In this document: in pieces, positions 37,360-48,812 of the stretch
Layout of the letters: the number at the start of each line of letters is the position of its first letter
Numbering within the stretch: the stretch's first letter is position 1
Assembly (NCBI GenBank): GCA_028023455.1
Contig: JAQFVV010000205.1
Span: forward strand, 1 to 64,000
Origin: Epiperipatus broadwayi
Taxonomy: Eukaryota; Onychophora; Udeonychophora; Euonychophora; Peripatidae
DNA: 64,000 nucleotides
Direction: 5' to 3'
Position numbers and translations under genes: made by a program
The notes under the pieces: model-generated
The model's database searches: none
Told to the model about the DNA's origin: nothing
Seen by the model: the letters and a program-made list of their open reading frames with translations, nothing else

Positions 37360-38154
37360 ATTTGATGACAACCTTTTACAATTGCAGAACAAGTGAAGGA
37401 AGATTGCAAGAATTGAATGAACTATTTCATATTAAATGGGATATTATTGGATTTTGTGAAGTTAGAAGAAAAGGTGATGAGACAATTGATCTAAAAAGTG
37501 GACATGTACTATACAAGAAAGGCACAAACATTGGAAGTACAAGGAAGTAAGATTCATTATAAACAAAAGGTGAAAGAACAACATCGTGGAGATTGATGGT
37601 GTATCAGACAGAGTGGCAAGATTAGTTTTTCAACTTAATAGCAGATATTAACTGTGGCTAATTCAGATTTATGGCTCAACAAGTTCTCATAGTAATGAAG
37701 AAGTAAAAAGCTTTTATATGGATGTACAAAAGGCTTTTGATCAAACCAAACAACATTTTAAAATTGTTATAGAAGACTTTAATGCTAGAATTGGTAAACA
37801 ACTGAAAGATGAATGTCATTTGGTTATGGTGATAGAAATGAGAGAGGACATAGACTTGTGGAGTTTGCAGAAATAAAAAAAACTTTACATTATGAATACT
37901 TTTTTTTGAAGAAAGAAGCTAAACAGAAATGGACATGGAAGCATCCAAATAAAAATACAGCAGAATTGGATTACATTTCGAGTAACAGCAAATATGTATT
38001 TCAAGATTGTAATGTTCTTAATAAATTCAACACAGGAAGTGAACATCGATTACTGACATGTAAGATACATGTAAATGTAAAACTAGCGACAAAAATTATT
38101 AAGAAAAACTTGATATTCCAAATCTACAGAAACATTCCAATAAATTTAAATTAG
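37360..38154 (+). pseudogene. Endonuclease domain of RTE-type LINE (broken)
   Basis: The frame beginning FYNCRTSEGRLQELNELFHI continues WDIIGFCEVRRKGDETIDLK (the E of the EEP active site in 'CEVRRKG'), then breaks near 37550. It resumes with LIQIYGSTSSHSNEEVKSFY and VIEDFNARIGKQ (the 'GDFNA' active-site motif, with D retained and G replaced by E). After a further frameshift it gives AELDYISSNSKYVFQDCNVL and SEHRLLTCKI (the 'SDHRL' histidine motif). The apurinic-type endonuclease would nick target DNA in an active element. Here it is interrupted several times. Confidence 0.8.
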
Positions 38155-38653
38155 AATTTGCAAACCATTTTCAAATTTTTAATAGATTTTGAACACGATT
38201 CAGATTTGAGCAAAATCAATAGGAAGATAACTGATACACATTTAAAAACTGTAACAAAGATACCTGCTACAAAAAGCACAATTGATCAATAAAATTTCTA
38301 CTAAGACAATTTTATGAAGAAAACAAAAAATATATAAAAATGATGCATTAATGAAGAATTGAATATCTAGAATTTTGTAAGTGCCAAAAAGAGTTGATAA
38401 TGATAGAAGAAAATATAATTTGATAATGATAGAAGAAAATATAATTCTGAACTAACAAGAAAAGCTATAGAAGAGGATAAAAGTCTCAAGAGTGTAAAAC
38501 AACATCCTTGGTAGGAAATTTATTTCTGCAATAAGAAAAAAAAACGATGGCACTATTACTAAAAAGAGAGGACATTATGAAATGTGTAGCAACAAACAAC
38601 AAGGAAGTGTCTCCTGTAACTACTATATTTTTCTGAATTTCCCAGGATTTTAA

Positions 38654-39175
38654 ATGAAGAGAGACGTGCAATTAAATTTACAAATAAAAGAAAAGCTCCG
38701 AGATAATGATGAAATTATAATTGATATATTAGTAGAAGCAGATGAAATAGAAATTTTTTTGGCTAAGTTATATATCAAATGTCTAAATGATAAAGGGGTA
38801 CCAAATGATCGGAAGGATCAATACTTAAAAAAGGTGATAAAAGACATTAAAAATTGCAGACCTATCAGTCTTTTATCAGTTTTATACAAAAATTTTAAAA
38901 AGGTAATTACAACTCATCTACAGAGAATATTGGATTTCTACCAAACAAGAGAACAAACTGGATTTAAAAGTGGTTTTAATAGAATGGATCATATATAAGT
39001 AGTGAAAGGAGTTATAGAAAGGACCAATAAATATGAGTTGCCATTATGCTTTGGATTTGTAGATTATAAAAAAGCATTTGATTCTATAAGAATTTCTTCA
39101 GTAAAGCATTGGATCATCAAAGTATAGAACCAGGATATTATCATATTCTGAAGAATATTTATAAAAATGCAACGG
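38654..39175 (+). pseudogene. N-terminal RT domain of RTE-type LINE (truncated)
   Basis: The frame 38654-38998 contains KNCRPISLLSVLYKNFKKVI and REQTGFKSGFNRMDHI, the conserved RT motifs 1-2a region. After a stop at 38996-38998 the reading continues VVKGVIERTNKYELPLCFGF and VDYKKAFDS, RT motif A with its catalytic Asp. The YADD motif B/C part is absent because the copy ends near 39190. Confidence 0.82.
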
Positions 39176-39480
39176 CAATAATTATTTTACATATTTTATA
39201 CTAGGAAGATTAATCTTGAGATTGTTAATTGTTACTAATGTTGGTATTAAGTTTTGACTGTTTTCATAGATTTATATTTATAAACCTATCTAGCCTTGAG
39301 CATTATTAGTTTTACTATCTAAGTAATATATTGTTGGAGTGCAGTTTGTAATTATAATTGCCTATTTGTTAGTCTGCTTTCAGAACAGGTTATATTTAAC
39401 TGTTTAATAAAGTTTATTTAAACTTCTTTGAATGAATAATTTCATTCTCTGTAGTCAGGATACAATCTTAGACCATAGAT

Positions 39481-39615
39481 AAAGCTAGATTTTCACCAGT
39501 CATTCAGAAGGTTGCCTTGACAACAGACTGAGATTGTCGATTGTTACTGATAAAGGTAGATTTTCACCGTTAGTCATTCAGAAGGTTGCCTTGACAACAG
39601 ACTGAGATTGTTACT
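39481..39615 (+). repeat. Two-copy tandem repeat
   Basis: TAGATTTTCACC..AGTCATTCAGAAGG followed by TTGCCTTGACAACAGACTGA occurs at about 39487-39538 and again at 39557-39609. A related single sequence is near 32500. Confidence 0.8.
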
Positions 39616-39679
39616 GATATTGTTTGTGTTGACTGCTTTCATGTATATATATATGAAGTATGCTTTAATTACAGTACTT

Positions 39680-40402
39680 AATGCTTATATAAGGCTAAAA
39701 CTTTAGTACATGTGCCTTGAGTGCTTAATTTTAACAAGAGAGACCTCTACAAATCATAACACAAGATTCGACTTTATAAAGATAGGAGGGAACCTCTTAT
39801 CTCTGAACCTATTTTCTTAATTATATAGGCAAATCTAAAGCATATTGATTTGGGAGCTTGAAGCTAATAAATTCTTCACTGATTAAGTCTACTTTTTCTG
39901 TTAAACATTAACGTTCGCAAAATCTTTCGATTTACAATGAGTCAATGTTCAGATATTAAATTTGGAAATATTTTGATTTGTAGAGGTCTCTCTTGTTAAA
40001 ATTAAGCACTCAAGGTGCATATACTAAGGTTTTAGCCTTCTATAAGTATTACGTGATGACATCGCGCTTAATAAGAATTAATATTTACAACTTTAAATTG
40101 ATTCAAAATATTTCTAAATTTAATATCTGAATATCGACTCATTGTAAATCGAAAGATTTCATGAACGTTAATGTTTAACAGAAATAGTGGACTTAATCAG
40201 TGAAGAATTTATTAGCTTCATGCTCCCAAATCAATATGCTTTAGATTTGCCTATATAATTAAGAAAATAGGTTCAGAGATAAGCGGGTCCCTCCTATCTT
40301 TATAAAGTCGAATCTTGTGTTATGATTTGTAGAGGTCTCTCTTGTTAAAATTAAGCACTCAAGGCGCATGTACTAAGGTTTTAGCCTTATATAAGTATTA
40401 CG
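39680..40402. repeat. Long palindrome (arms about 300 bp)
   Basis: The left arm 39680-39975 and right arm 40103-40402 are near-identical reverse complements. Both include GCTTATATAAGGC/GCCTTATATAAG, the repeat 'D' core (CTTTATAAAGATAGGAGGG) and ATTAACGTTC. The centre (39976-40102) is not simple loop: its main part is a direct copy of the sequence that follows the right arm. The structure could extrude as a cruciform or give a long RNA hairpin. No coding region. Confidence 0.85.
39975..40091 (+). repeat. Direct repeat, copy 1 (palindrome centre)
   Basis: GATTTGTAGAGGTCTCTCTT through GTTTTAGCCTTCTATAAGTA to AATAAGAATTAATATTTA matches 40324-40438 almost base for base. Confidence 0.85.
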
Positions 40403-40438
40403 TGCTGACGTCGCATTTAATAAGAATTAATATTTAGT
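40324..40438 (+). repeat. Direct repeat, copy 2 (right edge of palindrome)
   Basis: Same sequence as 39975-40091. Its first part is also the right arm of the palindrome, so three copies of this segment exist: two direct and one inverted at 39680-39755. Confidence 0.85.
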
Positions 40439-41029
40439 ACTTAATAATGAATTACAAAGAAATCAAGTCATATGTTGTCTTGCAAAGCCATTGCATATGG
40501 TGATACCAGCCAATGAGAACAACATGTGATCCACTTGCTTTTTTTGTAGGAGTTCTAATTACAAAACAATAAGAAATTAACCCTAAACATAAATGTTATC
40601 TACTTTATCATAAGCATGTCAAGTAATGTTATATCCCAAACCTTTTCAATTTATTATGCCTATAGAATATATAGTTAATTAGTAAGTTTTGTAAGCTAAA
40701 GATAATTACTTTGTATCTATAATATTTATTATTAGGCATTACTGTTTAACTAGGATATAATGCAAGATATTCATTTGTTGGAAAAGTGACAAATTTCTCC
40801 ATACAATAGTACCATCTCGAAAATATGATCATGTGATGTTTTAATGGTTTATATTCATTTTTTCAGTACGTTTTAATAAAAGCACATTATGTAATCTAAT
40901 TTTATTTTTGCAAATAATAGCACATATAAATAAGTGATAATTTGCCTTTAAAAATTCACCAAAAATGAATTTCACATAGCAACAGTTTTAGCAGTTTTTA
41001 TTTATTACTTTGTCTGCTTTATTTGCCTT
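40439..41029. other. Spacer
   Basis: AT-rich. GATCATGTGATGT (about 40827-40839) matches the motif seen beside other foldbacks. Nothing coding. Confidence 0.5.
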
Positions 41030-42235
41030 GCTACAATGGGAGGGTGGCAGTTCTGAGGTTAATGAGACATGGCACAGCTCCGTCATTCTTACTGCTATGA
41101 ATTCTGAGTAATAAACAATTTGACAATTTTTCACCCTATAGCATCTGACATAGTAGGTGGATGGCAGATTCTAAAGCTCAGGATCAATAAATTGTTTAAA
41201 CTTCTTATGGATTCCTGAATAATAAACCATTTAATTACTATTGTCTTTCTAAATTCCCAGCATGGATTGCAGCCCAGATCAGTTACTTCTGATGCTTGAA
41301 CTCCTCCTCAATAATAAACCATTCAATTATTATTTTCTGGAGTTCCCAGAATACTTTGCTGCAGCTCAAAGTCCATGGATCTCAGCCAAGCTCTGTCACT
41401 TCTAATGCTTGAACTTCTTATGAACTCCTGAATAATAAATCATTCAATTACTATATTCTATCATTGAGTTCCCAGAATTTTTTGCCACAGCGGGTTCAAG
41501 GTCCATGGATCATCCCAGCTCTATCACTTTTGGTTCATGAACTTCTTATGAACTCTTGAATAATAAATCATTCAATTACTATATTCTTTCTAAATTCCCA
41601 GCATGCTTTGCTACAGTGGTAGAATGGTAGACTCTGGAAATAAGGTCCATGGATCACAGCCCACTTCTGTCTCTTCTGATCAATTATTATACTCTTTCTG
41701 AGCTCCCAGAATTCTTTGCTGCAATGGTAAATAGGCAAGACCTGTAGCTCAAGTTCCATGGATTGCAGTCCAATCTCTGTCACTTCTGATGCTTGAACTT
41801 CTTATGAACTCCTGAATAATAAACCATTCAATTAGTGTGCTCTTTCTGAGTTCCCAGCATGCTTTGCTGCAATGGTAGATTAGCAGACTTTGGAGCTCAA
41901 GGTCCATGTATCGTAGCCAGCACTATCACTTCTGATGCTTGAACTTTTTATGAATTCCTGAATAGCAAGCCATTCAGAGTTCCCAGCATGCTTTGCTGCA
42001 ATGGTCTGGAGTTCAAGGTTCATCAATCACAGCCCAGTCCTGCCACTTCTAATACTTCAACTTCTTATCAATTCCTGAAAAATAAACCATTCAATTACTA
42101 TATTCTTTCTGAGTTCCCAGCATGCTTTCAGACTAATGGAGCTCGAGGTCCATGGATCACAGCCCAGCTCTGTCACTTCTGATGCAGGAGTTTCTTATGA
42201 ATTCCTGAACAATAAATTATTTTATTATTTGTTTT
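41030..42235. repeat. Minisatellite, about 8-9 units of 105-150 bp
   Basis: Each unit contains CTTCTTATGAACTCCTGAAT, AATAAACCATTCAATTACT, GAGTTCCCAGCATGCTTTGC, a variable GCAATGGTAGA stretch and CATGGATCACAGCCCAGCTC followed by TGTCACTTCTGATGCTTGAA. The array is tandem and in one orientation. Units vary in length because the middle part is partly deleted in some. The ORFs at 41568-41783 and 41988-42324 are repeat by-products. Confidence 0.9.
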
Positions 42236-43061
42236 ATTGCTTTGACCTAAAGTTAAAAATAGGAAGGTATGTGTGCATAAATGTTTTTGCACATACAATA
42301 CATCTATGTACACACTATACATAAACTGATGTAAAAACACTGATATTTTTAATAAACATTTTAGTTTAATGTGCTTCAACATTAGCTTAAACATTTCATA
42401 TGTAGAAAGTCATTGTGGTGCCATTTTAGTGTATTCAGTGCCTTGTCGGTTCAGTGTAATAGAGGTCAGATTCTGGTGCATAAGGTCATTGATTGATTCT
42501 AGTTCTGGTGCTCAAATTTTTTATAAACTTCCAAAGTAATAGGGCTATTAAATTTATTATTTTTTTATAGTGTGCAATTTTCAAGATTTACATGCAAAAA
42601 AAAAAGAATATGTAATAATGTTATAAAAACTCTAGCTATAGAAAGCTGAAAGAAAATCATAATATATTGTATCGGATCCACCCTAGCATTAGGAACTTTG
42701 TTACTTGAGGGCGTCACTAGACCACTTACTGAATCTAGAAAATTTATTTGAAGTGGACGAATATTCACTAGCGATGATGAGCATCCTGACATAATATAAA
42801 TTACCTGACCATGACATTAAGTCAGCTTAGAGTATGAGATTGAATTAATAAACAATTGGTAGACAGACATAGTATACAAACACCAGCCAAATTAATTTGA
42901 TTAATACTATTTATTCATAACAAATGAGCCCCATTGGATAAGACTAAAGTGAAAAGTTGATTCAGACCGTAATATTCCTCTAGAATAATATTCCCAGTAA
43001 AAGCAAACACTATCAAAATATTTAATAAAAACAATGATTTTTAAGAGATAATGATATTGTA
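42236..43061. other. Spacer with a degenerate minisatellite unit
   Basis: 42420-42545 retains GGTCAGATTCTGGTG and GGTGCTCAAATTTTTTATAA then ACTTCCAAAGTAATA, in the same order as the array to its left. Otherwise no recognised feature. Confidence 0.45.
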
Positions 43062-43480
43062 TACAATTTAAATTAACTTTCCTATTATCATTACTAATGT
43101 ACTTAGACCTATAATTTGCTAAGGCACAGTATGGTATGATCAAACCCAAGTGATGCCAAAGAGCTAGTCTTACAATGGACCATCTTATTGGATACAACAC
43201 CCATAACCATATATGATTTACTATTCAAAGGCTATGATAGCTCACACAAGTCTGACATTTATACTTCCCTACTATGTATCATTACTAATCTCTACAGACC
43301 TGTACAAATGCTAGGCATGGTGTGATGTGATCAAACCCAAGCCATGCAAGAGATACAGTAAACTTATAATGAGCTGTCTTATTGCACCCAATACCCATAA
43401 CCAAATGTGATTTACTATATGTAGACTATGATAGCCCACACAAGCCTGACTTTTACACTTCAATATTCCTTGTATACAAT
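43062..43480 (+). repeat. Tandem duplication, two units of about 185-205 bp
   Basis: Unit 1 (about 43076-43261) and unit 2 (about 43262-43470) share TATCATTACTAAT, TGATCAAACCCAAG, ACCCATAACCA, TGATTTACTAT and GCTATGATAGC/GACTATGATAGC followed by CACACAAG. No ORF is conserved between the units. Confidence 0.8.
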
Positions 43481-44440
43481 ACCCATATAACTGAAAATTT
43501 TAAACATTCTGTAGAAATAACTTTACTAAGAAATATTAATCTATGAATTTCTCCAATTATTTTATTAAATAAGAATTTCATTTGCTTTTGACTACTGTCA
43601 ACATTAATAGCAATGAATTATGAAACTGATTTAATGAAAACAAAATAGAATATATTGTAATGGGATGGGGTGGTAGGAAAAGGGTTTGAACTGGGTGGTT
43701 GAACATCATCAACCCCAAGTAAATACAAAATCAAATAATTTACAAAAGGATATATAAGTAGTATATTCAAAAGGAGCATGAGAACATGAAAATCTCCAAG
43801 AGATCATTTAGAGATCAGAAGAACAACTAAAAGCATAATTACCCATCAACCATCTATCAACCAGCATTATCAAAAAGTATAAGTAACACTCAAAATAAAC
43901 TCTTCATCATCATGAATGATCATTCAATCAAAATATAATAAAATCAACAGTCTATCTTGTGGCTGGATTTGAACAATATATAAATCAACAGTCAACCTTG
44001 TGACTGGATTGAAAATGGGTCTCCTGTAGACCAGGCTAACTATTGAGTCTTTGCCAGCTTGGGCAATTATTTAACCATTAATTTAGATGCACCATTTAAG
44101 TGCTAATCCATTAAAATCAACAATAATCAGAAAATCTAAACAATAATGCTGGGATACATAAACATGTTGATCATCATCACTGCTGTGGCCACTTAAGTAC
44201 AATTAATGTGCTGGCCAACTATAAACTTAATTTCTATTAAGACTAAACTAAAATAAAAGGGACTATAAGGGCTTTAAAGAATATAATCTTATGCACCAAC
44301 CAGGATGATGATGACGACTGATCATCGCTAGATGCCCCAAAGCACTAAATACACATCCTCATCTATATATTCATCCTGTGCTCGAATATAGCTCAGGGAA
44401 CATAAGCTCAAATAGTGTTATGATGACCAAGAGATGATGC
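43481..44440. other. Spacer with SINE-like remnants
   Basis: AATCAACAGTC..CTTGTG.CTGGATT occurs twice (43943-43968 and 43983-44009). The minus strand of the first has GTTCAAATCC, a box B-like sequence, and TGGTCTACAGG near 44025 could be a diverged box A. This is a weak SINE candidate. Confidence 0.3.
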
Positions 44441-45934
44441 AATACAATTTTTAACAGTTAAATACAAGTTTATTATTAACAAAAAAGTAAATGATATTAA
44501 GATCTTAGAGTATGACTCTATAATTTTTGATTAACATACAATTCAAGTTATTGTATAGTGGTTTACATATAACACACACAGCAATGCGTTTTACAATTAC
44601 ATGAATATTTTATTTCAATTAACATTTAATAATTATTAAAAAAAATGATTAAATTTTACATGTGTTATACTTGACAAGCATTGGTATTTACAATACAATT
44701 GACATATATATGCACACATCCATGTGTGTGTGAAATTTCTGAACATATTAAACTTGTACTACAAAAATACATGATTAAGCTTTTAAATTATATTTTAAAT
44801 AATACAAATACTTATGCTAGGTTTACTAAAACATGTATATAGAATTGCACAGATTATTAACAAATTTAATTTTGTCAAACAATAAATAACAATAATTTAT
44901 ATAATTAATAATTCCATTTTGAATATACATAAAATTTACTTATTTATGTGTGTATCAATATAAAAAAAAATCAGTTTATCAAATTCCATTACCACTTTGT
45001 TTTATTCTTTTTTTTAAAAAAAAAGTATAGTCAATTTTTGAGAGGTTAGAAAGCTTTTTATTAGGTTACCCCTTAACTAATTATAAATGTCCTTAAATTT
45101 TAAAATACAGATTTAAAATTTCTTCCAAATGAATTATTTAAAAACAACTCACTTTTGTATACAAGTTTATCCGTACTTCTCTGCATACAGACACAGCAGC
45201 ATACATATAACTACTTTATCCAGCTGGTGTTTCTTTTAGGCAAGCTGATTTTTGGTCAATCCAGGCAATTGTCATCATCTGGTAAAAGTATATAATTCAG
45301 GTATGGTTGGCTTTCTCCCTTCTGCAGTTGGTTCCACTTAGACTTGCACTAGGTAAGCTTCAGGTCAGCAAGCTGTTTTCCAGAACACTTTTAAGGCTAT
45401 GAATTTCAACACAAAGAAGTGGGTCATTTTCCTCTATGTGAATTCAAACTCCAATCATGAACTGAATAGCAGCTACTTCCTTGCATTCTTATATCCTCAT
45501 GGCAGTTCTATATATAATTTTACTAGCCATCTCTGCAGCTAGCTTTACTATTGTCATTTTCTGCTAGTTATTAACTCTTCACAAAATATTTTAGCCAACT
45601 TTGCAGCTAGCTCTGTAGTTAGTTCTTCTTCTAACCACTTCTCAGAAAATTAAAGCCAAACTTTGCAGTTGGCCTAGTTGGCCACTGCTTAAAATATTAA
45701 AACGGGACTCTTCTGGCTCTTACAAAACTGCCAACAAAACTAACTGATAAAAGAAATTTTTTTATCAGTCTTTTATAATCTTGGTTGGGTCAAGTGATAA
45801 AAACATAGTGTCTGTTTTCAATCTGTCTAATCCTTTTGAAAATAAGCTTGAAATTTTTATCAAGGAGTGATTGGAAAAAGTTGACTTCAAATAACTTTAA
45901 TCCTTTGAAATCTATATACATGTTTTTACTCAGA
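44441..45934 (-). other. Possible body of LTR-B (unproven)
   Basis: This directly follows, on the minus strand, the LTR-B start at 46242. An AATAAA (minus, 44469-44474) with TTGTATTTAACTG after it could be the LTR poly(A) site. A GC-richer patch at about 45170-45740 contains GCAGCTAGCT repeats. There is no second copy in the window to confirm the extent. Confidence 0.3.
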
Positions 45935-46242
45935 TAATAGAAATTTACAAATTAATTAAAAGGTTTCAAAAATAGATATTTTTACAATTATCAGAAAACG
46001 TTTATTTTAAAATTTTCAAAATCAGAATAAAAATATTAATTTTTATTTATCAGACCTTTTTTATTTTATAATAAAATATTTTAAATCCTGAGTTATTTAA
46101 CCCTTTATTTATTATTTTTATTTCAGTGAATGTAGAAAATATCTACTACAATTTTTGTCTGTTTATTTCTACTTTTTCTTTAATTTATATATATATGCAC
46201 ACACACTATATTATTGTGTGCTATGTAACCCACCTGGTTAAA
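45935..46242 (-). repeat. LTR-B start, left copy
   Basis: This is the reverse complement of 61854-62150. Shared tracts include CCAGGTGGGTTACATAGC (minus), CACACAATAATATA, TAGTAGATATTTTCTACATT and CACTGAAATAAAAA. In the other copy the terminus is TGTAACCAGTTGGGTTACA, a short palindrome starting TG. Here the first bases have changed (TTTAACCAGG). The ORF 46126-46323 overlaps it and is not conserved. Confidence 0.65.
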
Positions 46243-47622
46243 ATATATTTAAACATTAAAAAATATTTTATTATTCAACAGTCTGAATTATTTGACTTAA
46301 CTTACAGTCTATTGGTTATCTAATTCAACCTCTATCATAATAATAAAACAAAAAGTCATTCATGAATAAAATAGTAAAAAGTATAAAAAATACATTTACA
46401 GCTAATATTAAGATTAAATGAAAAGTAATGCACATATACAAAATGAAAACACTTATAACACACCTGGATTTTTATGGTATATAAAAGTTGATATTACTGC
46501 TAAGTTCATCAAGGTTGTTGTTGTAGTTTTCCTGTGCTTGATTGAAGAAGTAGCTACTTTTGTTCATTTAGTATTTGGCATTTTCCAGGCAGACAGTTGA
46601 GTCTTCTTGGTGAATTGGTTTTAAGAGATCAGCTTTCTAAAGATTTATGATTTCATGATATATTGGAGGATAATAGTTTATTTTAGAGCATGGAGTTTAT
46701 CTTGATGAGGTGCCTAGCCCAGCATATTTTGTAGAATACCATAAAGAAAATTTGGTTGGTTCATCTTTTTTTAAACTGTTGGCTGTTTGTCCTGAACTGT
46801 TGATAGGTATTATGATCTTGATGAAAAATCTGTCAAGAAGTGTAGCTTGTTACACAGAATAAAGAATAACATCGGGAATAATCTTGACTAGTTGAAGAAC
46901 GGATAGATGAATGTACAAATGACTGAATCTATGAATGAATAGCTTCTGCCTAGCTTGGAAGCTTTCTGAATAGTTTGAATACTTTCTCAATAAAACAGAA
47001 GCTTTCTGAATAGCTTGAATACTTTCTCAATGAAACAATAGATTTTGAGGTGCATTTACACACATTTGTTCTACTACACAAATTTTTCTGGAATTTTCTA
47101 GATTATCATCTCAAAATAGCCAAGTTTTTAATTAAACAGAATTAAATATAACTTAAAATCAAATATTTTTACATTCCATGCTAATTAGTTTCATTACATG
47201 TCTTCTCTGAAGAATGCTTGATTTTTTGTTACATCAGTTTAAAATTTTATTTGTAGATTAAGCATTATTATGCAAAGTTTAAAATAATCTTATATAAAAG
47301 ACAACATATTTATTTAAAAAGCACAGAGTGGCAAAACGTATAGAGAATTTTGCATGTTTTAATAACAGCTATAAGCAAGCATAGGAAATGGTGATCATGT
47401 GATGTTTATTTAAAAAGTTTATTTTGAAAAAAAAATTATATTACTTTCATGAAAATGCACTTTTATAATATGTTTAATATAAAACTAAATTGGCAAGATT
47501 TTAAAATTAATTTACAAACAGAAATTTTAATTGACACCCCTATTCTATTACATACATAGACTTGAAGCATAACAAAGCACCTGTCACAACATATTACTCT
47601 TTTTAATGAATTAAACTACTAA
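46243..47622. other. Spacer with small duplications
   Basis: A short tandem repeat at about 46966-47036 has GAAGCTTTCTGAATAG then TTGAATACTTTCTCAAT, twice. At 47380-47405 GGAAATGGTGATCATGTGAT matches 58713-58733. No recognised gene. Confidence 0.5.
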
Positions 47623-48238
47623 ATGGAGGAAATATATTTTATAAATCATAGTATAAATAAAAAAGAAAAAGAAAAAAGGGGTGGTGGTATAGGTGTTATA
47701 TCAAAAAAATATTTAAATATTGTTAAATGTCAAGAACATTTGTGGATTGAATTAAGGTTGAGTAGACAAGAATGGATGGTGGCTATAGTTTATATAGCCA
47801 CTGGAGATAAGTCAAATTATAATGGAGTGGAATAGCAACATATATGAATGTCTAGTTAAAGATATACAAAGTTTTAAAGAAAAGGGGAAGAGAATAATGG
47901 TTATAGGGAATATGAATGGACATATTGAAGAAATTGATGATGTAGATAATAAAAATGGACAGCTTTTGAAGGAATTTTGTCAGAAAGTGAATTTGAGTAT
48001 TGGAAATTTATTAAATATTTATGAGGGACAATATACATGGTCTAGAAATAATATATTTTATACATTAGATTATGTATTGGTAGAGAAAGAGGGAATGAAT
48101 AAAATACAGAAAATTAAGGTGTTTGATAATGAAGAAAAAGTATGCACTAGTGATCATAACTTTATTGTAATTGAAATGGTTAGTAATGTGATGGAGAATA
48201 GAAATAAAAGTAGAAATAATAGTGAAAGATGTGAATGA
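47623..48238 (+). pseudogene. LINE-1* endonuclease domain (partial, frameshifted)
   Basis: Two overlapping frames (47623-47835 and 47822-48238) together give RGGGIGVISKKYLNIVKCQE, EHLWIELRLSRQEWMVAIVY, RIMVIGNMNGHIEE (the 'GDFN' position, with N in place of the catalytic D) and LDYVLVEKE, then CTSDHNFIVIEM (the SDH active-site motif). This is the second half of an exonuclease-endonuclease-phosphatase fold. The N-terminal third, with the first catalytic residues, is missing. A one-base shift separates the two frames. Confidence 0.8.
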
Positions 48239-48812
48239 TAAGAATAAGTTGGAAGATTATAAAATACAAGTTGAAGAAATCATGGAAGAGTGGGTTGGGA
48301 ATGAGTATAAGGACTGGTATAAAGAAGTAGAAAAAGTGGCAAATAGGGTTTTAGGTGAGAATATTCAGAAGAATAAAAGTAATAAAAAATGAGAATTAGT
48401 AAAAGTGTAAAAGAGAGGAAAGAAGCATGCAGAGAATATAAGTGTGCTATTAAGAATAAGGAAAGTGAAAAAGATATTAATGCTAAATGGGAAAGGTACT
48501 TAGAAAAAAAGAAGTTGGTTAAAATAGATAATTATATAGAGAGAATGAAATTGAATAGTAAATTGTTGGAGAATATTAATAATAGTGGAAGAGCTGGGAG
48601 TAAAACATTTTGAAATTATATTAAAAGGAGAAATGTAGGGGAGAGATAGTATTACTAGATGGTGAGGGAATAGAGTGTAGCTCTAGAGAAGGTTTAGAGA
48701 GAATCTTAAATAGATATGTAATGAATATAGAAAAGATGTTAGATGTGAAGGATAGAGTAATAGAAAACATGAAAGTATATAGTAATGGGAATATTAAGTT
48801 TTCAGAAAATAA
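48239..48812 (+). pseudogene. LINE-1* linker region (broken)
   Basis: This is the stretch between endonuclease and RT, rich in Lys and Glu. The fragment 48389-48613 (SVKERKEACREYKCAIKNKE) fits the usual charged linker where LINE ORF2 proteins have '..K..A...Y'. Stops at several places. No catalytic motif expected. Confidence 0.6.

Larger units (their letters stand above)
37206..39190 (+). mobile_element. RTE-type LINE, decayed and 3'-incomplete
   Basis: It encodes in broken frames an endonuclease followed by an N-terminal RT region. The element stops near 39190, in the middle of the RT domain, and lacks the C-terminal part preserved in the family fragments at 15.8, 19.0 and 23.1 kb. Many stops and frameshifts are present. 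The order EEP endonuclease then RT, and the phrases GRLQELNELFHIKWDIIGFC and FVDYKKAFDS, identify an RTE/BovB-like non-LTR element. Confidence 0.85.

Noticed and set aside
39680-42235. CRISPR array among the regular repeats
   Set aside because: Unit lengths (105-300 bp), lack of short constant repeats with unique spacers, and the animal context rule it out.
41568-42324. Overlapping ORFs in the minisatellite
   Set aside because: They arise from the unit repeat and its inverse; frames change between units.
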